NCBI GenBank assembly: GCA_031973215.1
Contig: DALYDK010000005.1
Coordinates: 19,931 to 83,930, forward strand
Length of the DNA stretch: 64,000 nucleotides
Origin: DALYDK01 sp031973215
Lineage (GTDB): Bacteria; Patescibacteriota; Saccharimonadia; Saccharimonadales; CAIOMD01
Direction of reading: 5' to 3'
Below the pieces are notes generated by a model that saw only the letters and a program-made list of their open reading frames with translations, was not told the origin of the DNA and did not search any database. Position numbers and translations under genes: made by a program. Within the stretch, counting starts at the first letter, position 1; each line of letters begins with the position of its first letter. Of the stretch, positions 16,505 through 24,746 are shown piece by piece.

Positions 16505-19075
16505 ATGAAACTTTCAAAAGTATACGAACCTAATCAGTTCGAAGAAGATATTTATGATCTATGGGAGAAGAGCGGGGCATTTGTGCCCAAGAAGGGTAAC
16601 CATACAAACAGTTATATAGCTCTTATGCCACCACCCAATGCTAACGGAGATCTACACATTGGACATGCTCTTGATATTGCTCTGAAGGATACAATAATCA
16701 GAAGACAACGAATGATGGGCAAAAGAGCGCTGTTTCTACCGGGAGCAGATCATGCTGGTTTTGAGACTTGGGTTGTTTTTGAAAAACAACTAGCCAAAGA
16801 AGGGAAAAGTCGGTTCGATTACAGCAGGGAAGAGCTGTACGATTTGGTCTGGAAATTTGTTGAAAAAAACAGAGATAATCTTACGAATCAGTTTCGAAGG
16901 CTGGGTGCAAGTGTCGACTGGTCGAGATTCGTATTTACCCTAGATGACCAAGTAGTCAAAACTGTTTATTCGTCTTTTAAAAAATTATGGGACTCGAACT
17001 TAATTTACAGGGGTGAAAGATTAGTAAATTTTTGTACTTTTCATGGGACGGCTTTTGCGGATATTGAGGTTGAATATCAAGAAGTAAAAAGCAAAATTTG
17101 GGAGATTCAGTACAACTTAACCGATGGTAGCGGATATTTAACAGTTGCAACCACTAGGCCAGAAACATTATTGGGTGATACTGCAGTAGCGGTTAATCCG
17201 GCAGACAAAAGGTATAAAGAATTTATTGGAAAAACTGTTCGAGTGCCTTTAACAAACAGAGATGTCCCTGTTATTGCAGACGAAATGGTAGACAAGAAGT
17301 TTGGGACAGGTGCAGTGAAAATAACTCCAGCGCATGATCCTAATGATTTTGAAGTTTCTGAGAGGCATGATTTACCTAGAATTACAGTAATTGATCATGA
17401 AGGCAAAATAAGTCACGAAGCCCCTCAGGAATTTGTTGGGCTAAGTGTTTTAGATGCAAGACAGGCTGTGTTAGATAAACTAACTAAGCAGAAATTATTG
17501 GTTGGTGCCAAAAACTATAGTCATTCGGTTGGGCATTGTTATAAATGTAAAACCATTATTGAGCCTATGATAAGAGCGCAGTGGTTTATAGATATGAAAA
17601 AACTATCTGCTCCAGCCATAAAAAAGCTAAAAAAAGACGAAATTAACTTTTTGCCCTCTAGCAAAAAAAATCTTGTCATTAGGTATCTAGATAATATAAA
17701 AGACTGGAACATAAGCAGGCAAATTGCTTGGGGCATACCCATTCCAGCATTTCAGAACATCGACGATGAAAATGATTGGATCTTTGATGAACGTGTAGAT
17801 AAAGAACTCATAAAAGTTGGCACAAAAATATATAAAAGAGACCCAGATGTTTTTGATACCTGGTTTTCTAGTGGTCAATGGCCCTTCGCAACACTTGGGT
17901 ATCCAGATGGCCATGACTTTAAGCAATTTTATCCCAACCAGCTAATGGAGACGGGTGTTGATCTTTTGCAGCAGTGGGTAAGCCGGATGATAGTTCTTGG
18001 CTACTTCGTAACTAATAAAGCGCCTTTTGAAACTGTTTATTTTCATGGAATGATCCTAGACTCCAAAGGAGCCAAAATGAGCAAGAGTAAGGGCAATGTA
18101 GTCAATCCCTTGGGTATTGCAGATAAATACGGCGTAGACGCCCTTAGAATGGGTCTGCTGACAGGAACGAGTGCTGGTAATAACATGCCCTATGAAGAAT
18201 CTAAAGTCATTGGAGCAAGGAACTTCTGCAACAAAGTGTGGAATGTATCTAGGTATATAGAAGGTGTCATAGAAGACAAATTTTCACGTGAAAATAAATA
18301 TAAACTTAATTCTACAGCAGACCATTGGATAGCTAAACGGTTTAATGAAACCCTCGATAAGGTAAATGCCAATATGGATAAGTACAGGGTAGGGGAGGCC
18401 TATAACAGTGTTTACCATTTTATATGGGGCGATCTTGCTGATTGGTACATTGAGGCGTCAAAATCGAACTTAAATAAAGAACTTTTGGCGCATTTGCTAG
18501 ATAATACCCTAAAGCTACTACATCCTTTTGCGCCGTTTTTGACAGAAACAATTTGGCAAACAATTGGCTGGCATAAAGATTCTGATTTAATTTCGAAAGA
18601 ATGGCCAAAGAAAATTACAGGAGTTAAAAAAGAGTCTGTAGGTGCTTTTGTTGAAGTTATAAATTTAGTTAGTGAAACAAGAAACATAATAGCTGAAGTT
18701 GCTGTAAAAAAACCAACACTTTACTTTAAGGAAAGTGACTTTATTACAGAAAATGCCGAACTAATAAGTAGATTGGCTGGCCTTGCCGGATGTAGGCAGG
18801 TTGAAGATGGTAGGGGGGTTCATTTAACCAACACCAAAATAATTTGCTGGCTAGATATTGATTTCGAAGCTGCTCAGGCATATGTAACAAAGTTAAAATT
18901 ACAACGAGGTGTCCAATTAAAAATAATTGAATCTTTACAAAACAGGTTGGCTAATAAAGCTTATATTAGTAATGCTCCAAAAAATATCGTCAATCAAACC
19001 AAAGAAAAACTAGCAGACGAGCAAGAAAAGCTTGTAAAAACAGATAAAGAATTAGCGAAATTTTCTAATTTTTAA
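16505..19075 (+). CDS. valS: Valyl-tRNA synthetase
   Basis: 856 residues from ATG 16505, which follows AGGAG at 16496; the frame is open further upstream (from 16445) but without a start signal. Class I enzyme charging tRNA-Val. Seen: HIGH at about 51-54 in PPPNANGDLHIGHAL, the editing domain with TTRPETLLGDTAVAVNP, the KMSKS loop near 524 (AKMSKSKGNVV), anticodon-binding helices, and the C-terminal coiled-coil arm (LQRGVQLKIIESLQNRLANK to the end). The length is normal. It follows tsaD closely and ends exactly where the convergent HTH-HAD gene ends. It carries parS-like copy 4 (again encoding DKFSREN). Confidence 0.98.
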   Translation: MKLSKVYEPNQFEEDIYDLWEKSGAFVPKKGNHTNSYIALMPPPNANGDLHIGHALDIALKDTIIRRQRMMGKRALFLPGADHAGFETWVVFEKQLAKEGKSRFDYSREELYDLVWKFVEKNRDNLTNQFRRLGASVDWSRFVFTLDDQVVKTVYSSFKKLWDSNLIYRGERLVNFCTFHGTAFADIEVEYQEVKSKIWEIQYNLTDGSGYLTVATTRPETLLGDTAVAVNPADKRYKEFIGKTVRVPLTNRDVPVIADEMVDKKFGTGAVKITPAHDPNDFEVSERHDLPRITVIDHEGKISHEAPQEFVGLSVLDARQAVLDKLTKQKLLVGAKNYSHSVGHCYKCKTIIEPMIRAQWFIDMKKLSAPAIKKLKKDEINFLPSSKKNLVIRYLDNIKDWNISRQIAWGIPIPAFQNIDDENDWIFDERVDKELIKVGTKIYKRDPDVFDTWFSSGQWPFATLGYPDGHDFKQFYPNQLMETGVDLLQQWVSRMIVLGYFVTNKAPFETVYFHGMILDSKGAKMSKSKGNVVNPLGIADKYGVDALRMGLLTGTSAGNNMPYEESKVIGARNFCNKVWNVSRYIEGVIEDKFSRENKYKLNSTADHWIAKRFNETLDKVNANMDKYRVGEAYNSVYHFIWGDLADWYIEASKSNLNKELLAHLLDNTLKLLHPFAPFLTETIWQTIGWHKDSDLISKEWPKKITGVKKESVGAFVEVINLVSETRNIIAEVAVKKPTLYFKESDFITENAELISRLAGLAGCRQVEDGRGVHLTNTKIICWLDIDFEAAQAYVTKLKLQRGVQLKIIESLQNRLANKAYISNAPKNIVNQTKEKLADEQEKLVKTDKELAKFSNF
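18281..18294. other. parS-like palindrome, copy 4
   Basis: Exact TTTTCACGTGAAAA inside valS. All four copies lie within 3 kb; I found no further copy of the 14-mer in the window. Confidence 0.6.
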
Positions 19076-19942
19076 CTAGAAATGTAGCCATTCGTGTATT
19101 CTCGTTGCGCTTTCTTGGGGGCGGTAATCGTCAAACCACAAAACATTCCATCCTAGTTTTTCTGCAGCCATTAAATTTTGTCGACTGTCATCAATAAATA
19201 ATATTTCACTTGGTGACACTCCAGATTCTAGGGATGCAATTTCAAATATTTTTTGCTCTGGTTTTATTGCCTTAACAACAGAAGAGTCAACTACAGAAGA
19301 ATAATCAACTTGGGGTAGGGTGCCGCTATTTATCATTTCGGGCACTAGTCCGGGCATAGTGTTTGTAAGTAATCCAACTCGGTAGTGTTCACTTGCCCAC
19401 TTTAATGTATCTATCATTTCCGTAATGGGGTCTACGTTTTCTAAGTAATATTTTTGCCATTGAATAGAGTCAATTCCAATTCTGTTAGCTAAGGCCTTGT
19501 TAAAATCATCTATTGCCACCTCACCTCGACATACTAGGTCGTCATAGTGCCAGTAAATTGATTCTATAGCCTCTACCGGAGCTCCCGTATCGGCCGCTAT
19601 ATGGGTAAACGCTCTTTGAAAGAACCTAACCAAGACACCATTTACGTCGAAGTATACAAATTTAATGCCATTAACAGAGGTCTTGTATTCTTTTGAGGCA
19701 TCGTTGTTACGATGGTTGTTTTCGTAACCAGTTAATTGTTCGACTGTAGTGTTGGTTGCGACGGCAATGGCTGCAACAGTAAAAACGCTTGGTGTTTTTA
19801 TGGCACCTCGTTCTATTTTAGCCAGCGTACTGTACGAAAGGTTAGCTTTTGCGCACAATTCCTGCTGGGTTAGCCCCGCGTTTTTTCTAGCCAAGGCTAT
19901 AGCTTTAGCCAACTTTAGCTGATCGTTATTCCCACCGCTCAT
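19076..19942 (-). CDS. XRE-type HTH fused to HAD-like hydrolase
   Basis: 288 residues in two parts. Residues about 8-70 are a helix-turn-helix of the Cro/C1 type (ARKNAGLTQQELCAKANLSYSTLAKIERGAIKTPS). Residues 91-288 are a HAD-superfamily domain: FVYFDVNGVLV (motif I, nucleophile Asp 99, but Asn at the second Asp position), LLTNTMPG (motif II), VKAIKPEQKIFEIA (motif III Lys) and ILFIDDSRQNLMAA (motif IV). HAD members with this xxFDxxGVL motif remove phosphate from small sugar phosphates or nucleotides. The fusion suggests a regulator that senses or processes a phosphorylated compound. A TAGAAT 7 bases before the ATG suggests a leaderless message. Convergent with valS, no overlap. Confidence 0.85.
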   Translation of the reverse strand: MSGGNNDQLKLAKAIALARKNAGLTQQELCAKANLSYSTLAKIERGAIKTPSVFTVAAIAVATNTTVEQLTGYENNHRNNDASKEYKTSVNGIKFVYFDVNGVLVRFFQRAFTHIAADTGAPVEAIESIYWHYDDLVCRGEVAIDDFNKALANRIGIDSIQWQKYYLENVDPITEMIDTLKWASEHYRVGLLTNTMPGLVPEMINSGTLPQVDYSSVVDSSVVKAIKPEQKIFEIASLESGVSPSEILFIDDSRQNLMAAEKLGWNVLWFDDYRPQESATRIHEWLHF

Positions 19943-20022
19943 TAGAATTATTCTAGCACGATACGGCTAGTTATTGTTAAAATTATAACCGAATAAGGTT
20001 CGTAATAGGATAAGAGGGAATA

Positions 20023-20730
20023 ATGGAAAATAGAATTATTATAAAAATATCTGGCGAACAGCTTGGAAGTGATGAGTACAATTTTGATATTTCAATGGCT
20101 AGTAAATTAGCTGATATACTTGAGAGTTTAGTTTCCAACGGTTATCAGATCGCCTGTGTTATGGGAGGTGGAAATATTGTCAGGGGCAATAAACTACATA
20201 AGAATGGTTTTTCAAACAATGTGATAGCCGATCAAATGGGCATGATGGCTACTGTTCAAAATGGTTTGTTCTTGAACGAAGTGATAACACAGCGGGGGAT
20301 TGTTCAAAGTAGATTATTCAGCAATATACCTGTCGAAAGTCTTTGTGAGAGGTTTTCTTACCAGAGAGCAATGAAATATATGAATGATAACAAAGTTGTT
20401 TTAATTGCGGGAGGGCTCGGTAAGCCCGGGTTTACCACCGATACTGCAGTAGTGGCTCAGGCCTTTGAGCTGCACTGTTCAACTGTAGTGAAAACAACTA
20501 AAGTGAGCGGCATATATTCGAGTGATCCAGTGAATAATCCTGGAGCAACCAGATATGAAAAAATGACTTATGAACAGGCTATGCAAAATCCTGAAATTAA
20601 GGTTATGGATAAAGCTGCCTTAGCACTCGCTTTTGATAAACGCATCAAGGTAATTGTTTGTGCGTCTACATCGGAAGCTGTGCTGGCGACTCTAGCAGGA
20701 GATACTAGCCTGGGAACTGTAGTAGCTTAG
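20023..20730 (+). CDS. pyrH: Uridylate kinase (UMP kinase) PyrH
   Basis: 235 residues, normal for bacterial PyrH, which turns UMP into UDP with ATP. Seen: IIIKISGEQLG (phosphate loop), CVMGGGNIVRGN, ADQMGMMATVQNGLFL, LIAGGLGKPGFTTDTAVVAQA and KTTKVSGIYSSDPVNNP, followed by VMDKAALALAFDKRI. An AGAGGGAATA site precedes ATG 20023. It has no frr or tsf neighbour as in many bacteria. Together with the ATCase-like gene at 36990 it belongs to pyrimidine metabolism, though no full pathway is visible. Confidence 0.95.
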   Translation: MENRIIIKISGEQLGSDEYNFDISMASKLADILESLVSNGYQIACVMGGGNIVRGNKLHKNGFSNNVIADQMGMMATVQNGLFLNEVITQRGIVQSRLFSNIPVESLCERFSYQRAMKYMNDNKVVLIAGGLGKPGFTTDTAVVAQAFELHCSTVVKTTKVSGIYSSDPVNNPGATRYEKMTYEQAMQNPEIKVMDKAALALAFDKRIKVIVCASTSEAVLATLAGDTSLGTVVA

Positions 20731-20731
20731 G

Positions 20732-21532
20732 CTATTGGCTTACAGTTCTTTTGAGCCATTCATGCTCAAACTGACTTATAGGTGCTTCTAAATAATATAA
20801 AACTCGTTCCAAGATTTCACCGGTATGATAAACGGCTAATGTTTGTCCATTCTCTTTAGCTTTGTCTTTTGACTCTTGTAATACAAGAGTCCAGTCGCTA
20901 ATATCTGAAACATCAGCTCTCCATATATATATTGCATTGTTTTGATCTGGTGAATCAGCTACAAATGCGACTACTTCATCTTGGTCATTTTTTAGTAAAG
21001 CAGCTATATAACCGTGAAAACCGTTTTGTTCTTCATTAATGTGTTGATTTTTGCTTACTACTATTACGCTGTTATTTCCTTGTCTATCGACCAGGTATGT
21101 CATCATAGAAATTATTTCTTTTTGTTCTTTTTGCAGAGATTTATTTGATTCACCACCCCTACCTCTGATTATCGTTGTGGCACTTGTACCGGGGGGAAAG
21201 AAAATGAAATCTGTTGGCAATAATTCTGTTGACGTGCCATGATTATTATCAGGTAATGGGTAGATACTCGGTTCGTTTTCTACAATACCCTCGTTATCAC
21301 TGATAAGCTGTTTAGTTAAAGCATTAAGTTGAGCTAAAATGTGTAAATTTTCTCTGGTATCTGGGGTTAGTGTATCGCCTATAGTTTGAGGGGGTAGGTA
21401 TCCTACAGTAAGTACGCCTTGTCCCGCTTTCAAAGCATCGTCTTTTATTTTTCGCTGCTGTCTTTTAAGTGCAGCGTGTTCATGGCTTAGGTGGGCACTA
21501 CTTGGATTTGGGGTTGGTTGTTCTTTTTGCAT
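20732..21532 (-). CDS. Hypothetical protein
   Basis: 266 residues, soluble; family not recognised. Residues 1-45 are polar with a basic helical part (HEHAALKRQQRKIKDDALKAG). Then come ENLHILAQLNALTKQLISDN, a low-complexity region with FIFFPPGTSATTIIRGRGGES, and a C-terminal half that looks like an alpha/beta domain (NSVIVVSKNQHINEE, EVVAFVADSPDQNNAIYIWRA, QTLAVYHTGEILERVLYYLE). Convergent with pyrH, stops 1 base apart. No motif tells a function. Confidence 0.62.
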   Translation of the reverse strand: MQKEQPTPNPSSAHLSHEHAALKRQQRKIKDDALKAGQGVLTVGYLPPQTIGDTLTPDTRENLHILAQLNALTKQLISDNEGIVENEPSIYPLPDNNHGTSTELLPTDFIFFPPGTSATTIIRGRGGESNKSLQKEQKEIISMMTYLVDRQGNNSVIVVSKNQHINEEQNGFHGYIAALLKNDQDEVVAFVADSPDQNNAIYIWRADVSDISDWTLVLQESKDKAKENGQTLAVYHTGEILERVLYYLEAPISQFEHEWLKRTVSQ

Positions 21533-21570
21533 TTTTTTTCTTTAATTATAAAAATATAAAAACAAAATAT

Positions 21571-21885
21571 TTATAAAGTGTCAACTTCCGGGTCGTACTT
21601 TACTGTGTTATAGGCCTCTATTAAGCCTTCAAGCTTACCTAGCTGCCTGGCACTTTCTGTTAGCTCATAAGTTTTTACTTCTGCATTGTTTTCTAGTAGC
21701 ACTTCTTGCATTACTGTCTGTATACCGAGCTTCTCGCTGAGTGCAGCGATTTTTTCATGTACCTCAACTAGTTTTTTGTTGATATTTTTTGCCAATAAAT
21801 AATCATCAGCATCTTGGTCATATACCCAAGTAGGTTTGCAATCTGGACATACGGTGGAATCTAACTTATTTTTATAGTCACTCAT
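21571..21885 (-). CDS. Small hypothetical protein with one CxxC
   Basis: 104 residues from ATG 21885. A minus-strand TATAAT (21892-21897) sits 6 bases before this ATG, so the longer frame from 21912 is not in the transcript and the message is probably leaderless. The N-terminus has VCPDCKPTW, a single CxxC that alone cannot bind zinc in the usual way unless the protein dimerises. The rest is helical and heptad-like (LVEVHEKIAALSEKLGIQTV, LGKLEGLIEAYN). Function unknown. Confidence 0.6.
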   Translation of the reverse strand: MSDYKNKLDSTVCPDCKPTWVYDQDADDYLLAKNINKKLVEVHEKIAALSEKLGIQTVMQEVLLENNAEVKTYELTESARQLGKLEGLIEAYNTVKYDPEVDTL

Positions 21886-21945
21886 AAATATATTATACAA
21901 TAAAATAAACAATCAATCTACGTATAATTTGGGCATTTATTTAGA

Positions 21946-22590
21946 TCATAACTCAATTATATTTTCCGCAAACACAGACCTATTTACATATGCTTTTATA
22001 AGCTCTTTGACGCTTGGGACAAGTTGTATTGAATCAATTTCACTTATTTTCACAAATATACCCTTGTCTTGAGAGCGACCCTTTATATCGCAAGTTAGCA
22101 TAAGTGAAATATAATCAGATATTACAAAATCATCTTGTTTGATAGTCATGTGAGCAGTGCCGAAATGCTTAAGGCTGGTAACTGACGTATCAGGAGAGAC
22201 TTTTTCTTGAATTTCTCGTTTGGCTGCTTCTTCAATTGTTTCTTCTAAATGAATTTTTCCAGAAGGAAGATTCATCACTCCCATAAAGGGTTGTCGTTTT
22301 TTGGGGACTAGTAGAATTTCTTTTTGATCATTGGTGACGAATATTGTAGTTATTATTTTAGGCTGCGAACGGGTTTTTTTAAGGCTAGTACTATGTCTGT
22401 CAGCGTAGGCAAGGCCTCTACCGGTTAGGGTGTATCCGGCTTCTGTTTTCTCAACAAAACCATCCTTTTGCAGCTGCGACAGATGATATTGGTAAAGATT
22501 GCTTTCTACGTTAGGCGGTCTCATGTCTCGATTACGTAGAACTTGTGAATGAATTAATTTGTCAAGAATAAATGTTTGAATATAATGCAT
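21946..22590 (-). CDS. Winged-helix-like plus Nudix hydrolase
   Basis: 214 residues from ATG 22590, which lies 8 bases after TATTAT and 17+6 after TTGACT on the minus strand; the TTG at 22620 lies between -35 and -10. The N-terminal 75 residues (FILDKLIHSQVLRNRDMRPPNV, YQYHLSQLQKDGFVEKTEAGYTLTGRGLAYA) read as a winged helix of the archaeal-like type. The C-terminal part is Nudix: GKIHLEETIEEAAKREIQEK fits G-x5-E-x7-RE-U-x-E, but the last Glu of the box is Lys and the Gly is Ser. It may be a nucleotide-sensing regulator with weak or lost hydrolysis. Confidence 0.75.
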   Translation of the reverse strand: MHYIQTFILDKLIHSQVLRNRDMRPPNVESNLYQYHLSQLQKDGFVEKTEAGYTLTGRGLAYADRHSTSLKKTRSQPKIITTIFVTNDQKEILLVPKKRQPFMGVMNLPSGKIHLEETIEEAAKREIQEKVSPDTSVTSLKHFGTAHMTIKQDDFVISDYISLMLTCDIKGRSQDKGIFVKISEIDSIQLVPSVKELIKAYVNRSVFAENIIEL

Positions 22591-22719
22591 TTGACAAAAT
22601 AATATCTGTAAAATGCACAATAGTCAATATAATTTGAGTCAAATTTACTTAACTAGAATAATATTGTTTAATATATTATTCTCACATTGGTCAAGATAAA
22701 GGCCATAAAGGAGGAAGAG

Positions 22720-22860
22720 ATGGAAAAGCAACAAATTGAGATAAATGAAGAGAAAATGATAGCTTTATATTCTAGAGACTATCACTCTCAACGACTATTA
22801 CAAAAACAATTAGCCAAAAGATCTATAGAGATCTGTCTTGCGCAGAGTGGTAATCAATAG
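22720..22860 (+). CDS. 46-residue hypothetical protein
   Basis: ATG 22720 follows AAAGGAGGAAGAG, one of the best ribosome sites here, and the frame ends directly before a clear terminator. The 46-residue product is helical and charged (EKQQIEINEEKMIALYSRD, QKQLAKRSIEICLAQS). These signals on both sides make a real small gene likely. Family unknown. Confidence 0.6.
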   Translation: MEKQQIEINEEKMIALYSRDYHSQRLLQKQLAKRSIEICLAQSGNQ

Positions 22861-22885
22861 AACCTCCCATGTATAGGGAGGTTTT
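22861..22885 (+). terminator. Terminator after the 46-residue gene
   Basis: AACCTCCC, 5-9 base loop, GGGAGGTTTT: a compact 7-bp GC-rich stem with a T run starting at the base after the stop codon. The following ATPase gene would be reached by read-through or its own promoter. Confidence 0.8.
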
Positions 22886-22900
22886 AAAAAAGGAATAAGA

Positions 22901-23503
22901 ATGCCTACAACTAAAGAAGGTTTAATACCAAGAATAGTACTAACTGGTGGCCCTGGTGGCGGCAAGACAACCACGCTTAACTATTTAAGGGAAAACTATC
23001 CTAGCCTATATATAGAACCAGAGGCGGCTACGATAGTGTTACAATCTGGATTTCCTGTGCCAAACGAAGAAAGACCGTGGACATACGAATGGCAGCTTGC
23101 TTTTCAAGAAGCTGTAAGAGGCGTCCAGTTGGGTCTAGACGATTTAGCCGATTTCGAGGCATCACGCGTAGGAGCGGAAGCTATAATTCAAGACCGGAGT
23201 CATGTCGATGCGGCAGTATATTACAAAAATATAAAAGCCTACGAAAGACACGCTAAAACAAAATTAATAAGACAACTTGGCAGAGCGAGTATAGTTTTCT
23301 TTCTGCCAACCTTTGCCGGGACGCCAAATTTTGATCCTAGAGCCAATCCACATCGCTTTGAGGAGCAACAAACAATGATAGAGCTAAGTAATAATTTGGA
23401 AGAAATCTGGAAGGCACATCCTAGGTTATACAAAATTGAAGCTTCGACGGTAGAAAATAGAGCACTAATCATCGGGGGGGTAATTGAGGCACTTATACAT
23501 TAG
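22901..23503 (+). CDS. P-loop ATPase/kinase of the AAA_28 (NadR-like) type
   Basis: 200 residues. The P-loop TGGPGGGKTTTLNYL (about 15-29) is followed by IEPEAATIVLQSGFPVP and, near 90, IIQDRSHVDAAVYY; IVFFLPTFAGTPNFDPRANPHRFEE resembles the substrate lid of AAA_28 / NadR-like kinases. Members phosphorylate small substrates or are of unknown function. Ribosome site AAAGGAATAAG before ATG 22901. It heads a run with a coiled-coil gene (15 bases on) and a 71-residue gene. Confidence 0.72.
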   Translation: MPTTKEGLIPRIVLTGGPGGGKTTTLNYLRENYPSLYIEPEAATIVLQSGFPVPNEERPWTYEWQLAFQEAVRGVQLGLDDLADFEASRVGAEAIIQDRSHVDAAVYYKNIKAYERHAKTKLIRQLGRASIVFFLPTFAGTPNFDPRANPHRFEEQQTMIELSNNLEEIWKAHPRLYKIEASTVENRALIIGGVIEALIH

Positions 23504-23518
23504 TAGAAAGGAGATAAT

Positions 23519-23842
23519 ATGGAATCAAAAAACAGCAGCTCAGTAAATTCTTTACTAAGAACAATTGAACAACAAAAAAATGAACTTCAAAGAAGTGAAA
23601 ACGAGTTAAAAAAATTAATCCCTGATCTTCGAAAAGAAATTGAAGAACTTAGAACACAAGCAAGGATATTAAATGAACGGGCTAAAGAAGTTGAAAAAAC
23701 CGTGATTTTAATATCTGGTATGGGCACAGTTGCAACAACTTTAGTATCTGGGAACAGCTATCGATCTGAACCGAGTCACACTAGAAATAATTGCCCAGAT
23801 ACAGCGGTTGGCGGATGTATACATCACGCCGACAGTTGCTGA
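23519..23842 (+). CDS. Coiled-coil protein with Cys/His-rich tail
   Basis: 107 residues. Residues 8-62 form one long heptad coiled coil (RTIEQQKNELQRSENELKKL). A short hydrophobic patch (KTVILISGMGTVATTLVSG) could reach a membrane or pack in a bundle. The end is unusual: NCPDTAVGGCIHHADSC gives three Cys and two His in 17 residues, a possible metal or disulfide site. AAAGGAGAT precedes ATG 23519. Function unknown; it follows the ATPase gene by 15 bases. Confidence 0.62.
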   Translation: MESKNSSSVNSLLRTIEQQKNELQRSENELKKLIPDLRKEIEELRTQARILNERAKEVEKTVILISGMGTVATTLVSGNSYRSEPSHTRNNCPDTAVGGCIHHADSC

Positions 23843-23885
23843 CTCAAAAAAAGTAATAAATTAATGTTCAGAAAAGGAATTATTT

Positions 23886-24101
23886 ATGCACGAGAAAAAT
23901 AATGAATTTGCTAAGAGTTTAACTTTCGATCAGATTATTTCTAAATATACGGAAAGAGCAGACTATTTTTATCGACAATTTCATGATGATAGCTATGATT
24001 CTGATATATCCGGAGCTATTTGGACGCAAAAAGAGACAGAAGCTAGAAGAATCTTCGACTTATACTGCGAAGTGTTAAATGATTTAAATGCAATAAAGTA
24101 G
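23886..24101 (+). CDS. 71-residue hypothetical protein
   Basis: Small acidic helical protein (FDQIISKYTERADYFYRQF, EARRIFDLYCEVLNDLNAI). AAAAGGAAT precedes ATG 23886. Last gene of the plus-strand cluster starting at 22720; its stop is one base from the convergent rlmH stop. No family recognised. Confidence 0.55.
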   Translation: MHEKNNEFAKSLTFDQIISKYTERADYFYRQFHDDSYDSDISGAIWTQKETEARRIFDLYCEVLNDLNAIK

Positions 24102-24102
24102 T

Positions 24103-24564
24103 TTAGGTGTGGTGGTAGCCTGAATTTTTAATGATCTCGTTGCTACGGTACAGCTGTTCAGTTAGTAGAAGTCTTATTAATTGGTGTGGAAACACAAGTT
24201 TAGACATACTCCATATAAAATTTGCTTTTTCTTTAACTTGGTCGGTTACTCCGTAAGGACCGCCAATAATAATAACTAAACAGTTATCTTTTTCTTGCGC
24301 AACACCAGTTATTTTTTCTGTCAGTTGATAATTATTTAACTGCTGGCCTCTTTCGTCTAATAGCCAAACAATAGATTTATCTGGAAGCATTTTGATTATC
24401 TCTTCAGACTCTTTGTTTATCGCTAAATATTGAGGCAGGGAAGAGGGTTTAATGAGTATCCAGCGAATACTATTAAAGATAGATATCCTTTTTTCGTAGT
24501 CGCCAATTAGTGCGTTGAGCTCTAAGGAATTTTTTTTGCCGACTGTAATTATTTGAAGTTTCAT
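24103..24564 (-). CDS. rlmH: 23S rRNA pseudouridine-1915 N3-methyltransferase RlmH
   Basis: 153 residues, typical for this SPOUT methyltransferase, which methylates pseudouridine 1915 of helix 69 in 23S rRNA using SAM. Seen: MKLQIITVGK start, VWLLDERGQQLNNYQLTEKI, the SAM knot LVIIIGGPYGV, MSKLVFPHQLIRLLLTEQLYR and the C-terminal GYHH. The start is downstream of the small membrane gene by 2 bases, in the same minus-strand run as the HIT gene. Confidence 0.95.
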   Translation of the reverse strand: MKLQIITVGKKNSLELNALIGDYEKRISIFNSIRWILIKPSSLPQYLAINKESEEIIKMLPDKSIVWLLDERGQQLNNYQLTEKITGVAQEKDNCLVIIIGGPYGVTDQVKEKANFIWSMSKLVFPHQLIRLLLTEQLYRSNEIIKNSGYHHT

Positions 24565-24566
24565 AA

Positions 24567-24746
24567 CTAGCTAAGGCCGCTAATAAAGCTAAATAGCGCC
24601 CAAGAAACAAAAAAGCTGAATACAAAGACCGCTACAGATGCAATAATGCTGCTTTGATTGTTGTTGCCGGTATATTTCATTAGTTTTGAATACACCCATA
24701 CCGATACTCCCGCAGCAAGCATAAACGCAATTAGTGCTGTTGGCAT
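24567..24746 (-). CDS. 59-residue membrane protein
   Basis: ATG at 24746 overlaps the HIT gene stop (TAATG), and AAGGAAAA lies just before it, so the two are likely translationally coupled. The product has two hydrophobic helices: residues 3-19 (ALIAFMLAAGVSVWVY) and about 34-58 (IIASVAVFVFSFFVSWALF), with a polar loop KLMKYTGNNNQSS. Length, overlap and ribosome site support a real gene. Function unknown. Confidence 0.7.
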   Translation of the reverse strand: MPTALIAFMLAAGVSVWVYSKLMKYTGNNNQSSIIASVAVFVFSFFVSWALFSFISGLS

